Part shown: one piece after another, positions 29,607 to 39,439 of the stretch
Layout of the letters: every line of letters begins with the position of its first letter
Numbering within the stretch: position 1 is the stretch's first letter
DNA from: Burkholderiales bacterium
GTDB lineage: Bacteria > Pseudomonadota > Gammaproteobacteria > Burkholderiales > SG8-41
Assembly (NCBI GenBank): GCA_019634975.1
Contig: JAHCAI010000004.1
Coordinates: 171,979 to 235,978, forward strand
DNA length: 64,000 nucleotides
Direction: 5' to 3'
Made by a program: the position numbers and the translations under genes
The notes under the pieces: generated by a model
What the model was told of the DNA's origin: nothing
Database searches by the model: none
Seen by the model: the letters and a program-made list of their open reading frames with translations, nothing else

Positions 29607-30166
29607 GCGTGGCCGGCCTCGTCCGACAGATTGGCGTAATCGACGCCCAGCAGCTGCATGGCCGCGGGCAGGCGTTCCTCTGCCGGCAGATCGAACAGGA
29701 TGTCGGTCCGTGCGGGGACGGTCAGCCAGGCGTTCTGTGCCAGTTCGTGCTCGAGCTGGCCCGGTGCCCAGCCGGCATAGCCGAGGGTGATCAGCATCTG
29801 CGGCGGACCTTCGCCGCGGGCAGCCGCCTCGAGGATATCCTTCGAGGTGGTCAGGCCGATGTCTTCCCCCACTTTCAGCGTGGATTGCCAGCTGCCCTGC
29901 GGTTTGTGCAGCACGAAACCGCGATCGACCTGCACCGGGCCGCCGAAATGCACGGGCACGGAAGAGAAGGACTGCTGCGGGTCTGGCGTGACCTTGACCT
30001 GCTCCAGCAGGCCCTGGAGGCTGAGGTCGGTGGGGCGGTTGACAATGATGCCCAGCGCGCCGTTCTCGTTGTGCTCGCATACCAGCGTCAGCGTTTTCGC
30101 GAAATGCGGATCGGCCATGGCCGGCATGGCGATCAGGAAGTGCTGCGTGAGGTCGACGCTGTTCAT
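29603..30166 (-). CDS. YqgE/AlgH family protein
   Basis: The 187-residue protein belongs to a family of conserved cytoplasmic proteins whose biochemical role is not settled. AlgH was named for an effect on alginate in Pseudomonas. It begins [22 protein letters not shown] and contains [36 protein letters not shown] and the C-terminal [23 protein letters not shown], all diagnostic. It is the first gene of the yqgE-ruvX-pyr operon and is divergent from phrB, with a 67-bp shared upstream region. Confidence 0.93.
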   Translation of the reverse strand: MNSVDLTQHFLIAMPAMADPHFAKTLTLVCEHNENGALGIIVNRPTDLSLQGLLEQVKVTPDPQQSFSSVPVHFGGPVQVDRGFVLHKPQGSWQSTLKVGEDIGLTTSKDILEAAARGEGPPQMLITLGYAGWAPGQLEHELAQNAWLTVPARTDILFDLPAEERLPAAMQLLGVDYANLSDEAGHA

Positions 30167-30233
30167 GGGTGGCTGAGTATTGTAAAGCCGGAGGGTGGCA
30201 GCGACAATTCGCCATCCCCGGAGACGCTTCCCG

Positions 30234-31667
30234 ATGAACCGAACCGATGCCGCGCTGATGTGGTTTCGCCGCGACCTGCGCCTCGCCGACAACGCCGCGC
30301 TGTACGCCGCGCTGAAGGGCGCGCAGCGCGTGCACTGCGTATTTGTCTATGACACCGAAATTCTCGACAAGCTGCCCTCGCGCAGCGATCGTCGCGTCGA
30401 GTTCATCGTGCAGTCGGTGTCCGAACTGCAGCAGTCGCTCGCGGCGCATGGCGGCGGACTGATCACGCTGCACGGCGCGGCGCGCGAGGAAATTCCCCGG
30501 CTCGCAAGGAAGCTTGGTGTGCGCGCGGTGTATGCGAACCACGATTACGAACCGTATGCCGTCGCCCGCGATGCCGATGTGGCGCGATCCCTGGCGGTTG
30601 CGGGTATAGACTTCCTGACGCGCAAGGACCAGGTCATTTTCGAGAAGGACGAAGTGCTGACCCAGGGCGGCGCGCCGTACTCGGTGTTCACGCCGTACAA
30701 GAACGCCTGGCTGAAAAAACTTGAGCCGTTTTACCTGAAAGCCTATCCGGTCGAGCGTTATGCCGGGAACCTGGCGCCGCCCGCCGGCGGTCGCCTGCTG
30801 ACGCTGGCCGATATCGGCTTCAAGGAAACCAATCTGCGCGAGCTCGGAATCGCCGGAGGCACTGTCGCCGCGCGCGAACTTTTCGCCGGCTTCCGGTCGC
30901 GGATGGCGCGTTACCGCGAGGCGCGCGATTATCCGGCAAGGAAGGGCCCGTCCTACCTGTCGGTGCACCTGCGCTTCGGCACGATCTCGATCCGCGAGCT
31001 TGCGCGTGCGGCCTGGCAGGCTGCGCGTGAGGGCGACGGGGGTGCGGCGACCTGGCTTTCGGAGCTGGTGTGGCGGGATTTCTATTTCATGATCCTGCAC
31101 CACCATCCCCATGTCGTGTCCCGCTCGTTCCGGCCGGCCTATGACGCGATCCGCTGGCCCAATGATGAAGAACTGTTTTCGGCTTGGCGCGAGGGGTGCA
31201 CCGGCTACCCGATCGTCGATGCGGCGATGCGCCAGCTCAACCAGACCGGCTACATGCACAACCGGCTGCGCATGATCGCCGCTTCGTTTCTGGTCAAGGA
31301 CCTGCTGGTCGACTGGCGGCTCGGAGAGAAATATTTTGCCGACCGGCTTAATGATTTCGACCTTGCTGCGAACAACGGCGGCTGGCAGTGGGCGGCATCG
31401 ACGGGCTGCGATGCACAGCCCTATTTCCGCATTTTCAATCCGGTGACCCAGTCGGAAAAATTCGATGCCGAGGGCGCGTTCATCCGCCGCTATGTGCCGG
31501 AACTGGCACGTTGCGATAAGCGCCACATCCATGCGCCCTGGACCATGACGCCGGCGCAGCAGCAGGCCGCCGGGGCGATCATCGGCAGGGATTATCCGGC
31601 ACCGGTGGTCGATCATGCCAAGGCCCGGTTGCGGACGCTGGAACTGTTCAAGGCGGTGAGGGCCTGA
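30234..31667 (+). CDS. phrB: Deoxyribodipyrimidine photolyase
   Basis: PhrB splits cyclobutane pyrimidine dimers using blue light and FAD. The 477-residue protein has the N-terminal antenna domain ([16 protein letters not shown]). The C-terminal FAD domain contains [51 protein letters not shown] and the strongly conserved [18 protein letters not shown]. This is a class I CPD photolyase by motif. I chose the ATG at 30234; an upstream in-frame start would overlap the divergent promoter region. It ends three bases from the convergent trkH. Confidence 0.95.
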   Translation: MNRTDAALMWFRRDLRLADNAALYAALKGAQRVHCVFVYDTEILDKLPSRSDRRVEFIVQSVSELQQSLAAHGGGLITLHGAAREEIPRLARKLGVRAVYANHDYEPYAVARDADVARSLAVAGIDFLTRKDQVIFEKDEVLTQGGAPYSVFTPYKNAWLKKLEPFYLKAYPVERYAGNLAPPAGGRLLTLADIGFKETNLRELGIAGGTVAARELFAGFRSRMARYREARDYPARKGPSYLSVHLRFGTISIRELARAAWQAAREGDGGAATWLSELVWRDFYFMILHHHPHVVSRSFRPAYDAIRWPNDEELFSAWREGCTGYPIVDAAMRQLNQTGYMHNRLRMIAASFLVKDLLVDWRLGEKYFADRLNDFDLAANNGGWQWAASTGCDAQPYFRIFNPVTQSEKFDAEGAFIRRYVPELARCDKRHIHAPWTMTPAQQQAAGAIIGRDYPAPVVDHAKARLRTLELFKAVRA

Positions 31668-31670
31668 TTT

Positions 31671-33128
31671 TTACTTGCGCCAGAACGCCGGTGTGAATAT
31701 CACCAGCAGTGCGAACAGTTCGAGGCGGCCGAGCAGCATCGCGAAGGCGCAGACCCAGGTCTGCAAATCGGTGAGCACCGAAAAATTCGTGGCAGGACCA
31801 ACCCGGTGCAGGCCGGGGCCGATGTTGTTGAGTGTTGCGACCACGGCCGAAAAGGCGGTTACTGGATCGAGCCCGGTCCAGCCGAGGATCAGGGTCATGG
31901 TCACCAGCAGTGCGATCCAGACGAAGAAAAAGGCGAGTACCGCGAACACCACCGAATCGGCAACCACGTGGCCCGCAACCTTGACCGGACTCACGGCCTG
32001 CGGGTGGGCGAGGCTCTTGATCTCGCGGTAGACCTGCCGGTAGAGGATTACCGCACGCATCATCTTGATGCCGCCGCCGGTCGAGCCGGAGCAGCTGAGG
32101 AAGGTGCCGATGAACAGGATCCACATCGGCGCGAACGCAGGCCACAGCGTGTAGTCGGTGGTTGAGTACCCGGTTGTCGTGCCGACCGAGATGATGTTGA
32201 AGGCTGCGTAGCGCAGCGCGGTCAGCGGGTCTGTGTAGGTGCCGGATCCGTAGAGCAGCATTGCAACACCGGCGACGCTAGCGACGATGACCAGCGCGAA
32301 ATAACGTGCCTCGGTGTCGCGTGCGTAGGTCATCAGGCTGCGGCTGCGCCAGACCAGGAAATGGGTGGAGAAGTTGATGCCGGCAATGACCATGAAGCAG
32401 ATGGCCACCAGTTCCACCGTTGCCGAGTTGAAATGACCCAGGCTGGCGTCGTAGGACGAGAATCCGCCGAGCGACATCGTGGTGAAGCTGTGAATGAGGG
32501 CGTCCAGCGGCGACATGCCGGCCGCATGGTAAGCGAAGCCGCAGGCGATGGTAAGCGCCGCGTAAATCAGCCACAGGCCCTTGGCGGTCTGGGCGATGCG
32601 CGGGGTCAGCTGTTCGTCCTTCATCGGGCCTGGAATCTCGGATTTCGAGATCTGCCGTCCGCCAACGCCGAGCATGGGCAGGATCGCCACAACCAGCACG
32701 ATGACCCCCATGCCGCCGAGCCATTGCAGTACCGCGCGCCAGACGTTGATGGATGCGGGGAGCTCTTCGAGGCCGGAAATGACCGTGGCACCGGTCGCTG
32801 TCAGGCCGGACACGGCCTCGAAATAGGCGTCGGTGAAGGACAGCTGCGGCACTGTCAGCAGCAGCGGCAGCGAGGCGAACAGGGATCCGCCGGCCCACAC
32901 CGCAACGACCAGCAGGATGCCTTCGCGCAGGCTCAGTTCGCGCTTGTTGCGCCGGGTCAGCAGCCAGAGGATCGCACCGGCGCAGAAATTCAGCGCCATC
33001 GACAGGGTCAGGGCGCCGGCCATGCCGTCGTTGTAATAGAGTGACACGCTGATCGGCAGCAGGTGGGTGAGGCTCATCGCCATCGCGATCAGCGCAGCCA
33101 CCGGAGCAACGGTCAACAGCCAGGACAT
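31671..33128 (-). CDS. trkH: Trk potassium uptake membrane subunit
   Basis: TrkH is the K+ channel-like subunit of the Trk system. The 485-residue polytopic protein has the repeated M1-P-M2 units with selectivity-loop glycines in VSGLTATGATVISGLEEL, HSFTTMSLGGFSSYD, SVGTTTGYSTTDY and TLNNIGPGLHRVGPA. It ends FTPAFWRK, as TrkH does. It follows trkA by 62 bp on the same strand, and the two encode the core uptake system. Confidence 0.96.
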   Translation of the reverse strand: MSWLLTVAPVAALIAMAMSLTHLLPISVSLYYNDGMAGALTLSMALNFCAGAILWLLTRRNKRELSLREGILLVVAVWAGGSLFASLPLLLTVPQLSFTDAYFEAVSGLTATGATVISGLEELPASINVWRAVLQWLGGMGVIVLVVAILPMLGVGGRQISKSEIPGPMKDEQLTPRIAQTAKGLWLIYAALTIACGFAYHAAGMSPLDALIHSFTTMSLGGFSSYDASLGHFNSATVELVAICFMVIAGINFSTHFLVWRSRSLMTYARDTEARYFALVIVASVAGVAMLLYGSGTYTDPLTALRYAAFNIISVGTTTGYSTTDYTLWPAFAPMWILFIGTFLSCSGSTGGGIKMMRAVILYRQVYREIKSLAHPQAVSPVKVAGHVVADSVVFAVLAFFFVWIALLVTMTLILGWTGLDPVTAFSAVVATLNNIGPGLHRVGPATNFSVLTDLQTWVCAFAMLLGRLELFALLVIFTPAFWRK

Positions 33129-33190
33129 GGGGAATCAGCGCCGGTAAGGTGTAACGCTGGCGGGTATCTTGCGGCGCACGGCGATGATGT

Positions 33191-34600
33191 TCACAGGAAT
33201 CCGATGCTGACCTGGAACAGTTTCTCGACCTGGGGGACGATGCGCTTGTTGATTGTGAACACGATCACGTGGTCTTCTGACTCGATGACCGTGTCGTGGT
33301 GCGCGATCAGCACCTGGTGGTCACCCTCCGGCTTGCCGTCTTGGGCAGCCCGGGGCGGGCGGACCACGGCGCCGATGGTAGCGCCTTTCGGCAGCTCGAT
33401 TTCCTCGATGCTGCGGCCGACGACCTTCGACGATTTTGCATCGCCGTGTGCCACCAGTTCCAGCGCTTCAGCGGCGCCGCGGCGCAGGCTGTGGACCGCC
33501 ACGCAGTCACCGTGGCGCACATGGGCGAGCAGCGTGCCGATGGTCGTCTGTGCCGGGGAAATCGCGATGTCGATCTGGCCGGCCTGCACGAGGTTGACAT
33601 AGGAACTGCGGTTGATCAGGGCGACGACCCGGCGCACGCCCATGCGCTTGGCGAGCAGCGATGACATGATGTTGTTCTCGTCATCGTTGGTCAGCGCGCA
33701 GTAGACGTCCATGTCGCCGATATTCTCGGCCTGCAGCAGATCCTCGTCGGTGACGTCGCCCACCAGCACCAGCGTCGTGCGCAGTTCGGCGGCCAGTTTT
33801 TCCGCACCGGCACGGCTGTGCTCGATGATCTTGACATCGTAGTGGTCCTCGATGGCCTTGGCCAGCCGGCGCCCGATGTTGCCGCCGCCGCCAATCATCA
33901 CCCGCTTCACCGGCTTGTCCATGCGCCGCAATTCGCGCATGACACCGCGGATGTGCTCGGTGGCTGCAATGAAAAACACCTCGTCGCCGGCTTCGATCAC
34001 CGTGGTGGCATCGGGGATGATCGGGCTGTCCTGGCGGAAGATCGCCGCCACCCGGGTGTCGAGTTTCGGCAGATGCTTGCGGATGGTCTGCAGCTCCTTG
34101 CCCACCAGTGGCCCGCCGTGGAAGGCACGCACTGCGACCAGGCTGACGCGACCCCCGGCGAACTCCAGGACCTGCAGCGACTCCGGGAATTCGATCAGCT
34201 TGGCAATGTAGTCGGTCAGCACCTGTTCCGGGCAGATCACGGTATCAACCGAAAAGTTTTCGGCTGAAAACATTTCCGGGTGTGACAGGTAGTCAGCGGC
34301 GCGGATGCGCGCAACCTTGGTCGGAACGTTGAACATCGTTGCCGAGAGCTTGCAGGCGACAAGATTGGTTTCGTCGCTCTGGGTCACGGCGAGGACCAGA
34401 TCGGCATCGCGCGCTCCTGCGCGTTCCAGGGTCTCCGGGTGGCCGGCATTGCCGACCACCGTGCGCAGGTCGAGCCTGTCCTGCAACTTGCGCAGGCGCG
34501 CGGCATCGGTATCGACCACCGTGATGTCGTTGGCTTCTGAAACCAGGTTTTCGGCGACCGAACTGCCGACCTGTCCCGCGCCGAGAATGACGATACGCAA
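33191..34600 (-). CDS. trkA: Trk potassium uptake regulatory subunit
   Basis: TrkA is the cytoplasmic NAD(H)- and nucleotide-binding ring that gates TrkH. The 469-residue protein has two RCK halves. The first opens MRIVILGAGQVGSSVAENL and the second contains VMIGGGGNIGRRLAKAIEDH, each followed by a TrkA_C domain. Both dinucleotide-binding loops look intact. It is upstream of trkH and divergent from rsmE. Confidence 0.96.
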   Translation of the reverse strand: MRIVILGAGQVGSSVAENLVSEANDITVVDTDAARLRKLQDRLDLRTVVGNAGHPETLERAGARDADLVLAVTQSDETNLVACKLSATMFNVPTKVARIRAADYLSHPEMFSAENFSVDTVICPEQVLTDYIAKLIEFPESLQVLEFAGGRVSLVAVRAFHGGPLVGKELQTIRKHLPKLDTRVAAIFRQDSPIIPDATTVIEAGDEVFFIAATEHIRGVMRELRRMDKPVKRVMIGGGGNIGRRLAKAIEDHYDVKIIEHSRAGAEKLAAELRTTLVLVGDVTDEDLLQAENIGDMDVYCALTNDDENNIMSSLLAKRMGVRRVVALINRSSYVNLVQAGQIDIAISPAQTTIGTLLAHVRHGDCVAVHSLRRGAAEALELVAHGDAKSSKVVGRSIEEIELPKGATIGAVVRPPRAAQDGKPEGDHQVLIAHHDTVIESEDHVIVFTINKRIVPQVEKLFQVSIGFL

Positions 34601-34735
34601 GCGGAATCTCCCTGCCTGGAGCCTCTAGGCACGCTGGTAAAGGGCGCAATTGTATACCTCTGTTGCAGCGCGGCGTCGCCATGGCCGGTCCGGCCGGGAC
34701 ATTTCATCCACGCATGCTATGGCATAATTTGAAGG

Positions 34736-35485
34736 GTGAGGAATAGAGCTAACCCATTGACTAGAATATATTTTCCGGATCTGATCGCGGATCATGGCCG
34801 GTGCCGACTGTCGCCCGCCAAGTCTCATCATCTGGCCCAGGTGCTACGCCTGGAAGTCGGCGATCCGGTCGAGCTTTTTGACGGGCAGGGTACTGCGCAT
34901 GACGCAGTAATCACCGACTGCGCGCGTGGCGCGGTCAGCCTACAGGTCGGCGCCCGGCGTAATGAGCAGCGGGAGTCGCCCCTGCGGGTCACGCTGGCCC
35001 AGGCCCTGTCCAGCGGCGAACGCATGGATTACACCATCCAGAAAGCGGTCGAACTGGGCGTTTCCGGCATTCAGCCGCTGCTCTCCGAGCGCTGCGTGGT
35101 GCGCCTGTCGGGTGAGCGCGCCGAAAAAAAACAGGCGCACTGGCAGGGAGTCGTGGTCGCCGCCTGCGAGCAATGCGGCCGCAATGTGGTGCCCGCGGTG
35201 AACCGCCTGCTGGCCCTGCGCGACTGGCTGATGCAGCCGGGACCCGCAGACGGTCTGCGCCTGCTGCTGGCGCCCGGTGCCGAAACCACGCTGGGCCGGT
35301 TGCCGCGGCCTGCCGGCGCGATCACCGTGCTGGCCGGCCCCGAGGGCGGACTGTCGCCTACCGAACTCGAGGATGCGGTGCGCGCGGGTTTCACTCCCTT
35401 GCGCCTCGGGCCGCGCGTGCTGCGCACCGAAACAGCCGCGGTCGCACTGCTCGCGGCGATGCAGGCGCTGTGGGGGGATTTCTGA
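34736..35485 (+). CDS. rsmE: 16S rRNA (uracil1498-N3)-methyltransferase
   Basis: RsmE methylates N3 of U1498 in 16S rRNA with S-adenosylmethionine. The 249-residue SPOUT protein has LTRIYFPDLIADHG, SPAKSHHLAQVLRLEVGD, KAVELGVSGIQPLLSERCVV and the knot motif VLAGPEGGLSPTELE ... LGPRVLRTETAAVALLAAM. The frame opens with GTG at 34736; a TTG at 34757 would give the family-typical start next to RIYF, so the first seven residues are uncertain. Confidence 0.93.
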   Translation: MRNRANPLTRIYFPDLIADHGRCRLSPAKSHHLAQVLRLEVGDPVELFDGQGTAHDAVITDCARGAVSLQVGARRNEQRESPLRVTLAQALSSGERMDYTIQKAVELGVSGIQPLLSERCVVRLSGERAEKKQAHWQGVVVAACEQCGRNVVPAVNRLLALRDWLMQPGPADGLRLLLAPGAETTLGRLPRPAGAITVLAGPEGGLSPTELEDAVRAGFTPLRLGPRVLRTETAAVALLAAMQALWGDF

Positions 35486-35554
35486 GCAGCGGCTTTCGTT
35501 GCCGCGGGTTCTCGCATACCATCCTTCGCGGGATGCAGCTGAAAGGACAGGGCC

Positions 35555-36940
35555 ATTACCACCGATAACGATAACGCCTCCGGCGCGGCGGATGCCGGCA
35601 AGCTCCGCGGCGGCGCACGGCCGCGCCTGTCGGCGCAGGACCGTTTCATCGACTGGTTCCAGTCAGTGGCGCCCTATATCCATGCCTTCCGCGGCAAGGT
35701 GTTCGTCATCGCTTTCGGTGGCGAGGTTGTCGCGGACGGCCGCTTTTTCCACCTGACCCACGACCTGAACCTTCTCGCGGCGCTGGGCGTGAAGCTGGTG
35801 CTGGTGCACGGCTCGCGGCGCCAGATCGAGGCCAAGCTGAAGGCGCAGAACCTGCGCAGCCGTTTTGCCGAGAAGCTGCGTGTCACGGATGCCGCGGCGC
35901 TGCAGGCGGCGATGGAGGTGGCGGGCACGCTGCGCGTGCAGATCGAGGCCCTGCTGTCGATGGGCCTGCCCAATTCGCCGATGGCGGGCGCGCATATCCG
36001 CGTCGCCAGCGGCAATTTTGTCACCGCGCGGCCGATAGGCGTCGTCGACGGCGTCGACCTGATGCACACCGGCGAGGTACGCAAGATCGATGCGCCGGCG
36101 ATCGAACGGCGGCTGAAGGACGACGAGCTGGTGGTGATTTCGCCGCTCGGCTACTCGCCGACCGGCGAAGTATTCAATCTTGCGCTGGGAGATGTCGCTG
36201 CCGCGACCGCGGTCGAGCTGAAGGCGGACAAGCTGATTTTCCTGATGGAGTCGGCGGGCGTCACCGGCCGTCGCGGCGAGCTGTTGCGCGAACTGACGGT
36301 GCGCGAAGCCAAGGGACTGCTTTCACGCGGGCGCATCGAGTCCGATGAGATGCAGTCCTACCTGCCGGCGGCGGTGCGTGCCTGCGAACAGGGCGTCGGG
36401 CGCGCCCACCTGATCTCCGGGCATCTCGATGACAGCCTGCTGCTCGAGCTGTTCACCCACAAGGGGGTGGGCACGCTGGTGACGCCGGACCCGCTGGAGA
36501 CGCTGCGCCACGCAAAGATCGACGACATCGGCGGCATACTCGGCCTGATCGAGCCGCTGGAGGCTGCGGGGCTGCTGGTCAAGCGCAACCGCGACCTGCT
36601 GGAGATGGAAATCGACCGCTTCTGGGTGCTCGAGCACGACCGGAGGATCGTCGGCTGCGCTGCGCTGTATCCGTTTTCCGGCGAAAAATCCGGCGAGCTG
36701 GCCGGGCTCGCGGTGCATCCGGAGTTCCGCCGCCGGGGTGCCGGCGAGCGGCTGCTGGCGGCGATCGAGAAGCGCGCCCGCGGCATGCGGCTGAAGCAGC
36801 TGTTCGTGCTGACCACCCGGGCCGAGCACTGGTTCGTCGAGCGCGGATTCACCGAAACCGACGTCAGCGCGCTGCCGCAGAAGAAAAAGGAGCTCTACAA
36901 CTACCAGCGCCGGTCGGTGGTGCTGACCAAGCGGCTGTAA
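35555..36940 (+). CDS. argA: N-acetylglutamate synthase with no ordinary start codon in the expected place
   Basis: ArgA acetylates glutamate in the first step of arginine synthesis. An amino-acid-kinase-like domain (VFVIAFGGEVVADG, KLVLVHGSRRQIE) is followed by a GNAT domain (about the last 150 residues; LAGLAVHPEFRRRGAGERLL). The conserved helix QDRFIDWFQSVAPYIHAFRGK begins upstream of the first ATG/GTG/TTG, a GTG at 35666 inside that motif. The frame is open back to 35543 without such a codon. An ATT at 35555, seven bases after aaagga, is the best-placed candidate, giving about 461 residues. A sequence error upstream would also explain it. Confidence 0.85.
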   Translation: MTTDNDNASGAADAGKLRGGARPRLSAQDRFIDWFQSVAPYIHAFRGKVFVIAFGGEVVADGRFFHLTHDLNLLAALGVKLVLVHGSRRQIEAKLKAQNLRSRFAEKLRVTDAAALQAAMEVAGTLRVQIEALLSMGLPNSPMAGAHIRVASGNFVTARPIGVVDGVDLMHTGEVRKIDAPAIERRLKDDELVVISPLGYSPTGEVFNLALGDVAAATAVELKADKLIFLMESAGVTGRRGELLRELTVREAKGLLSRGRIESDEMQSYLPAAVRACEQGVGRAHLISGHLDDSLLLELFTHKGVGTLVTPDPLETLRHAKIDDIGGILGLIEPLEAAGLLVKRNRDLLEMEIDRFWVLEHDRRIVGCAALYPFSGEKSGELAGLAVHPEFRRRGAGERLLAAIEKRARGMRLKQLFVLTTRAEHWFVERGFTETDVSALPQKKKELYNYQRRSVVLTKRL

Positions 36941-37015
36941 ATGGCCGCGGGAGCGCCGGAATCTGATCTGGCGCAACAAATCCGTAACAAAAAAGTCTTA
37001 TTCTGGAGAAGTGAC

Positions 37016-37291
37016 ATGGCGCGTCAGGTGCATTGCGTAAAGCTGAAACGCGAGGCCGAAGGCCTCGATTTTCCACCCTACCCCGGGGAGCTCGGGAGAC
37101 GGGTGTTCGAGCATGTGTCCAAGGAAGCATGGAAGCAGTGGCTGGAACAGCAGAAAATGCTGGTCAATGAAAACCGCCTCAACCTTGCAGACAAGAAGGC
37201 CCGTGATTACCTTGCGCAGCAGATGGAGAAGCATTTTTTCGGAGACGGCGCGGATACCGCGGCCGGCTTCGTCCCGCCGTCGAGACCCTGA
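37016..37291 (+). CDS. yggX: Oxidative damage protection protein YggX
   Basis: YggX is a small cytoplasmic protein linked to iron trafficking and protection of Fe-S clusters. The 91-residue protein starts [19 protein letters not shown] with the conserved Cys7, and continues [20 protein letters not shown] and [20 protein letters not shown] tail of about 10 residues is longer than usual. The ATG at 37016 has ggaga upstream. It lies between argA and ppk1 and may be its own unit. Confidence 0.95.
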   Translation: MARQVHCVKLKREAEGLDFPPYPGELGRRVFEHVSKEAWKQWLEQQKMLVNENRLNLADKKARDYLAQQMEKHFFGDGADTAAGFVPPSRP

Positions 37292-37327
37292 GGGCCCCGG
37301 CGTCATCCCCGCCGGGCATTTTCCGCG

Positions 37328-39439
37328 ATGAACTCCGCCGTCCGCCGCCCGCGGCGCGCGCCCGGCAAGGCCCGGTTCGCGCCGGAGTTCTACCTCAACC
37401 GCGAGCTGGGCCTGCTGTCCTTCAACCGGCGGGTGCTGGCGCAGGCGGAGAACAGCGCCTGCCCCCTGCTCGAGCGGCTGCGCTTCCTGTGCATCGTCAG
37501 CAGCAATCTCGACGAATTTTTCGAGGTCCGCGTTGCGGGCCTGCAGGCCGAGATCGAGGCCGGCTCGGCACCGGTCTATCCGGACCAGCTGCGCGCCGAC
37601 CAGGTGTACCGCCAGGTCGCGAAAGAGGCGCATGAGCTGGTCGCGCGCCAGTATCAGCTGCTCAACGAGGAAATCCTGCCGGGCCTGGAGCGCGAAGGCA
37701 TCCGCTTCCTGCGGCGCAGCGGCCTGACGCCGCAGCAGGCGGAGTGGACGCGGGGCTACTTCCTGCGCGAAGTGATGCCGGTGCTGACGCCGATCGGCCT
37801 CGATCCGGCGCATCCCTTCCCGCGGGTGCTCAACAAGAGCCTGAATTTCGCCGTCGAGCTGGAGGGCAAGGACGCTTTCGGCCGCAATTCCGGCATTGCC
37901 ATCGTGCAGGCGCCGCGGGTTCTGCCGCGGGTGATCCGCCTGCCGCAGGACGTCGCCGGCGCCGAATACGATTTCGTATTCCTGTCCTCGGTGCTCCATG
38001 AGCATGTCGGCGAGCTGTTCACCGGCATGAAGGTTCTCGGCTGCTACCAGTTCCGGCTGACCCGCAACAGCGAGCTGTTTGTCGACGAGGAGGAGGTCAA
38101 GGACCTGCGCACCGCGCTGCGCGGCGAGCTGCCGCACCGGCACTTCGGCGACGAGGTGCGGCTGGAGGTTGCTGACAGCTGTCCGCAGCACATTTCGAAT
38201 TTCCTGCTGACCCAGTTCAAGCTCGACGAAGAGGACCTCTACCGCGTCGACGGCCCGGTCAACCTCGCGCGCGTCATCAGCGTCCCGGACTGGGTGGATC
38301 GCCTGGACCTGAAGTTCCCGCAGTTTCGTCCCGGAGTGCCGGGGCGGCTCGACCAGCCGGGAAGCATCTTCGACGCGATCCGGGCGCGCGATATTCTGCT
38401 GCATCATCCATATCAGTCTTTTCAGCCGGTGATCGTTTTCCTGCAGCAGGCGGCTCGCGACCCGGCGGTGGCCGCCATCAAGATGACCGTCTACCGCACC
38501 GGTGCCGAGTCGGAATTGATGGAGGAACTGATCAGCGCGGCGCGCAGCGGCAAGGAAGTGACCGTGGTGCTGGAGCTGCTCGCGCGTTTCGACGAGGAGG
38601 CGAACATCAACTGGGCGCAGCGGCTCGAGGAGGCCGGCGCCCATGTCGTCTACGGCGTGGTGGGACACAAGACCCATGCCAAGATGCTGATGGTGGTGCG
38701 GCGCGAGGCCGAGGGGCTGCGCCGCTATGTGCACCTTGCCACCGGCAACTATCATCCGCGCACCGCCCGGCTCTACACCGACTTCGGACTTTTCACCTGC
38801 AACGAGGAGATCGGCAGTGACGTCGCCGACGTGTTCATGCAGCTGACAGGGCTGGGCCGGGCGACGAAGCTGCGCCACCTGCGCCAGTCGCCTTTCACGC
38901 TGCACCGGGAAATGATTCGTGCGATCGAGAACGAGACGGCAATCGCGCGCTCGGGGCGCAAGGGCCAGATCATCGCCAAGATGAACTCCCTGCTGGAGGC
39001 CGAGGTCGTGGGCGCGCTCTACGAAGCTTCCAAGGCCGGCGTGCAGATCGACCTCATCGTGCGCGGTGTCTGCGCGCTGCGCCCCGGGGTGCCGGGACTT
39101 TCGGACAACATCCGCGTGCGTTCCGTCATCGGCCGCTTCCTCGAACATACCCGGGTGTTCTATTTCCTCAATGACGGCGCCGAAGATGTCTTCCTGTCGA
39201 GCGCCGACTGGATGGACCGCAACTTCTTCGGCCGCGTCGAAGTCTGTTTTCCGGTGCTGGATCCGGAGCTGAAGCAGCGCGTGATCAGCGAGGGCTTGCG
39301 CGCCTATCTCGAAGACAACACCCAGGCCTGGCTGATGGGCGAGGACGGCCAGTATGCCTGCCGAGTGCCGGGCCGTGCGCGTCCGGTTGCGGCGCAGGAA
39401 GCGCTGCTGGAACTGCTCGCCCGCAAGACCGGGGCATGA
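37328..39439 (+). CDS. ppk1: Polyphosphate kinase 1
   Basis: PPK1 reversibly builds long-chain polyphosphate from ATP. The 703-residue protein has the N and head domains (FYLNRELGLLSFNRRVLAQAE) and two phospholipase-D-like catalytic domains. The phospho-acceptor region is VVYGVVGHKTHAKMLMVVR, with His450 the likely phosphorylated residue; RFDEEANINWAQRLEEAG and VFLSSADWMDRNFFGRVEVCFPV are the other blocks. Its stop overlaps the next gene by ATGA, and it leads the ppk1-CYTH/CHAD-sixA-pap run. Confidence 0.97.
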   Translation: MNSAVRRPRRAPGKARFAPEFYLNRELGLLSFNRRVLAQAENSACPLLERLRFLCIVSSNLDEFFEVRVAGLQAEIEAGSAPVYPDQLRADQVYRQVAKEAHELVARQYQLLNEEILPGLEREGIRFLRRSGLTPQQAEWTRGYFLREVMPVLTPIGLDPAHPFPRVLNKSLNFAVELEGKDAFGRNSGIAIVQAPRVLPRVIRLPQDVAGAEYDFVFLSSVLHEHVGELFTGMKVLGCYQFRLTRNSELFVDEEEVKDLRTALRGELPHRHFGDEVRLEVADSCPQHISNFLLTQFKLDEEDLYRVDGPVNLARVISVPDWVDRLDLKFPQFRPGVPGRLDQPGSIFDAIRARDILLHHPYQSFQPVIVFLQQAARDPAVAAIKMTVYRTGAESELMEELISAARSGKEVTVVLELLARFDEEANINWAQRLEEAGAHVVYGVVGHKTHAKMLMVVRREAEGLRRYVHLATGNYHPRTARLYTDFGLFTCNEEIGSDVADVFMQLTGLGRATKLRHLRQSPFTLHREMIRAIENETAIARSGRKGQIIAKMNSLLEAEVVGALYEASKAGVQIDLIVRGVCALRPGVPGLSDNIRVRSVIGRFLEHTRVFYFLNDGAEDVFLSSADWMDRNFFGRVEVCFPVLDPELKQRVISEGLRAYLEDNTQAWLMGEDGQYACRVPGRARPVAAQEALLELLARKTGA

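Noticed and set aside
29163..31616. 817-codon frame covering ruvX and the region antisense to phrB
   Set aside because: Only the last 147 codons (ruvX) are real. The rest is antisense to phrB and overlaps yqgE in another frame.
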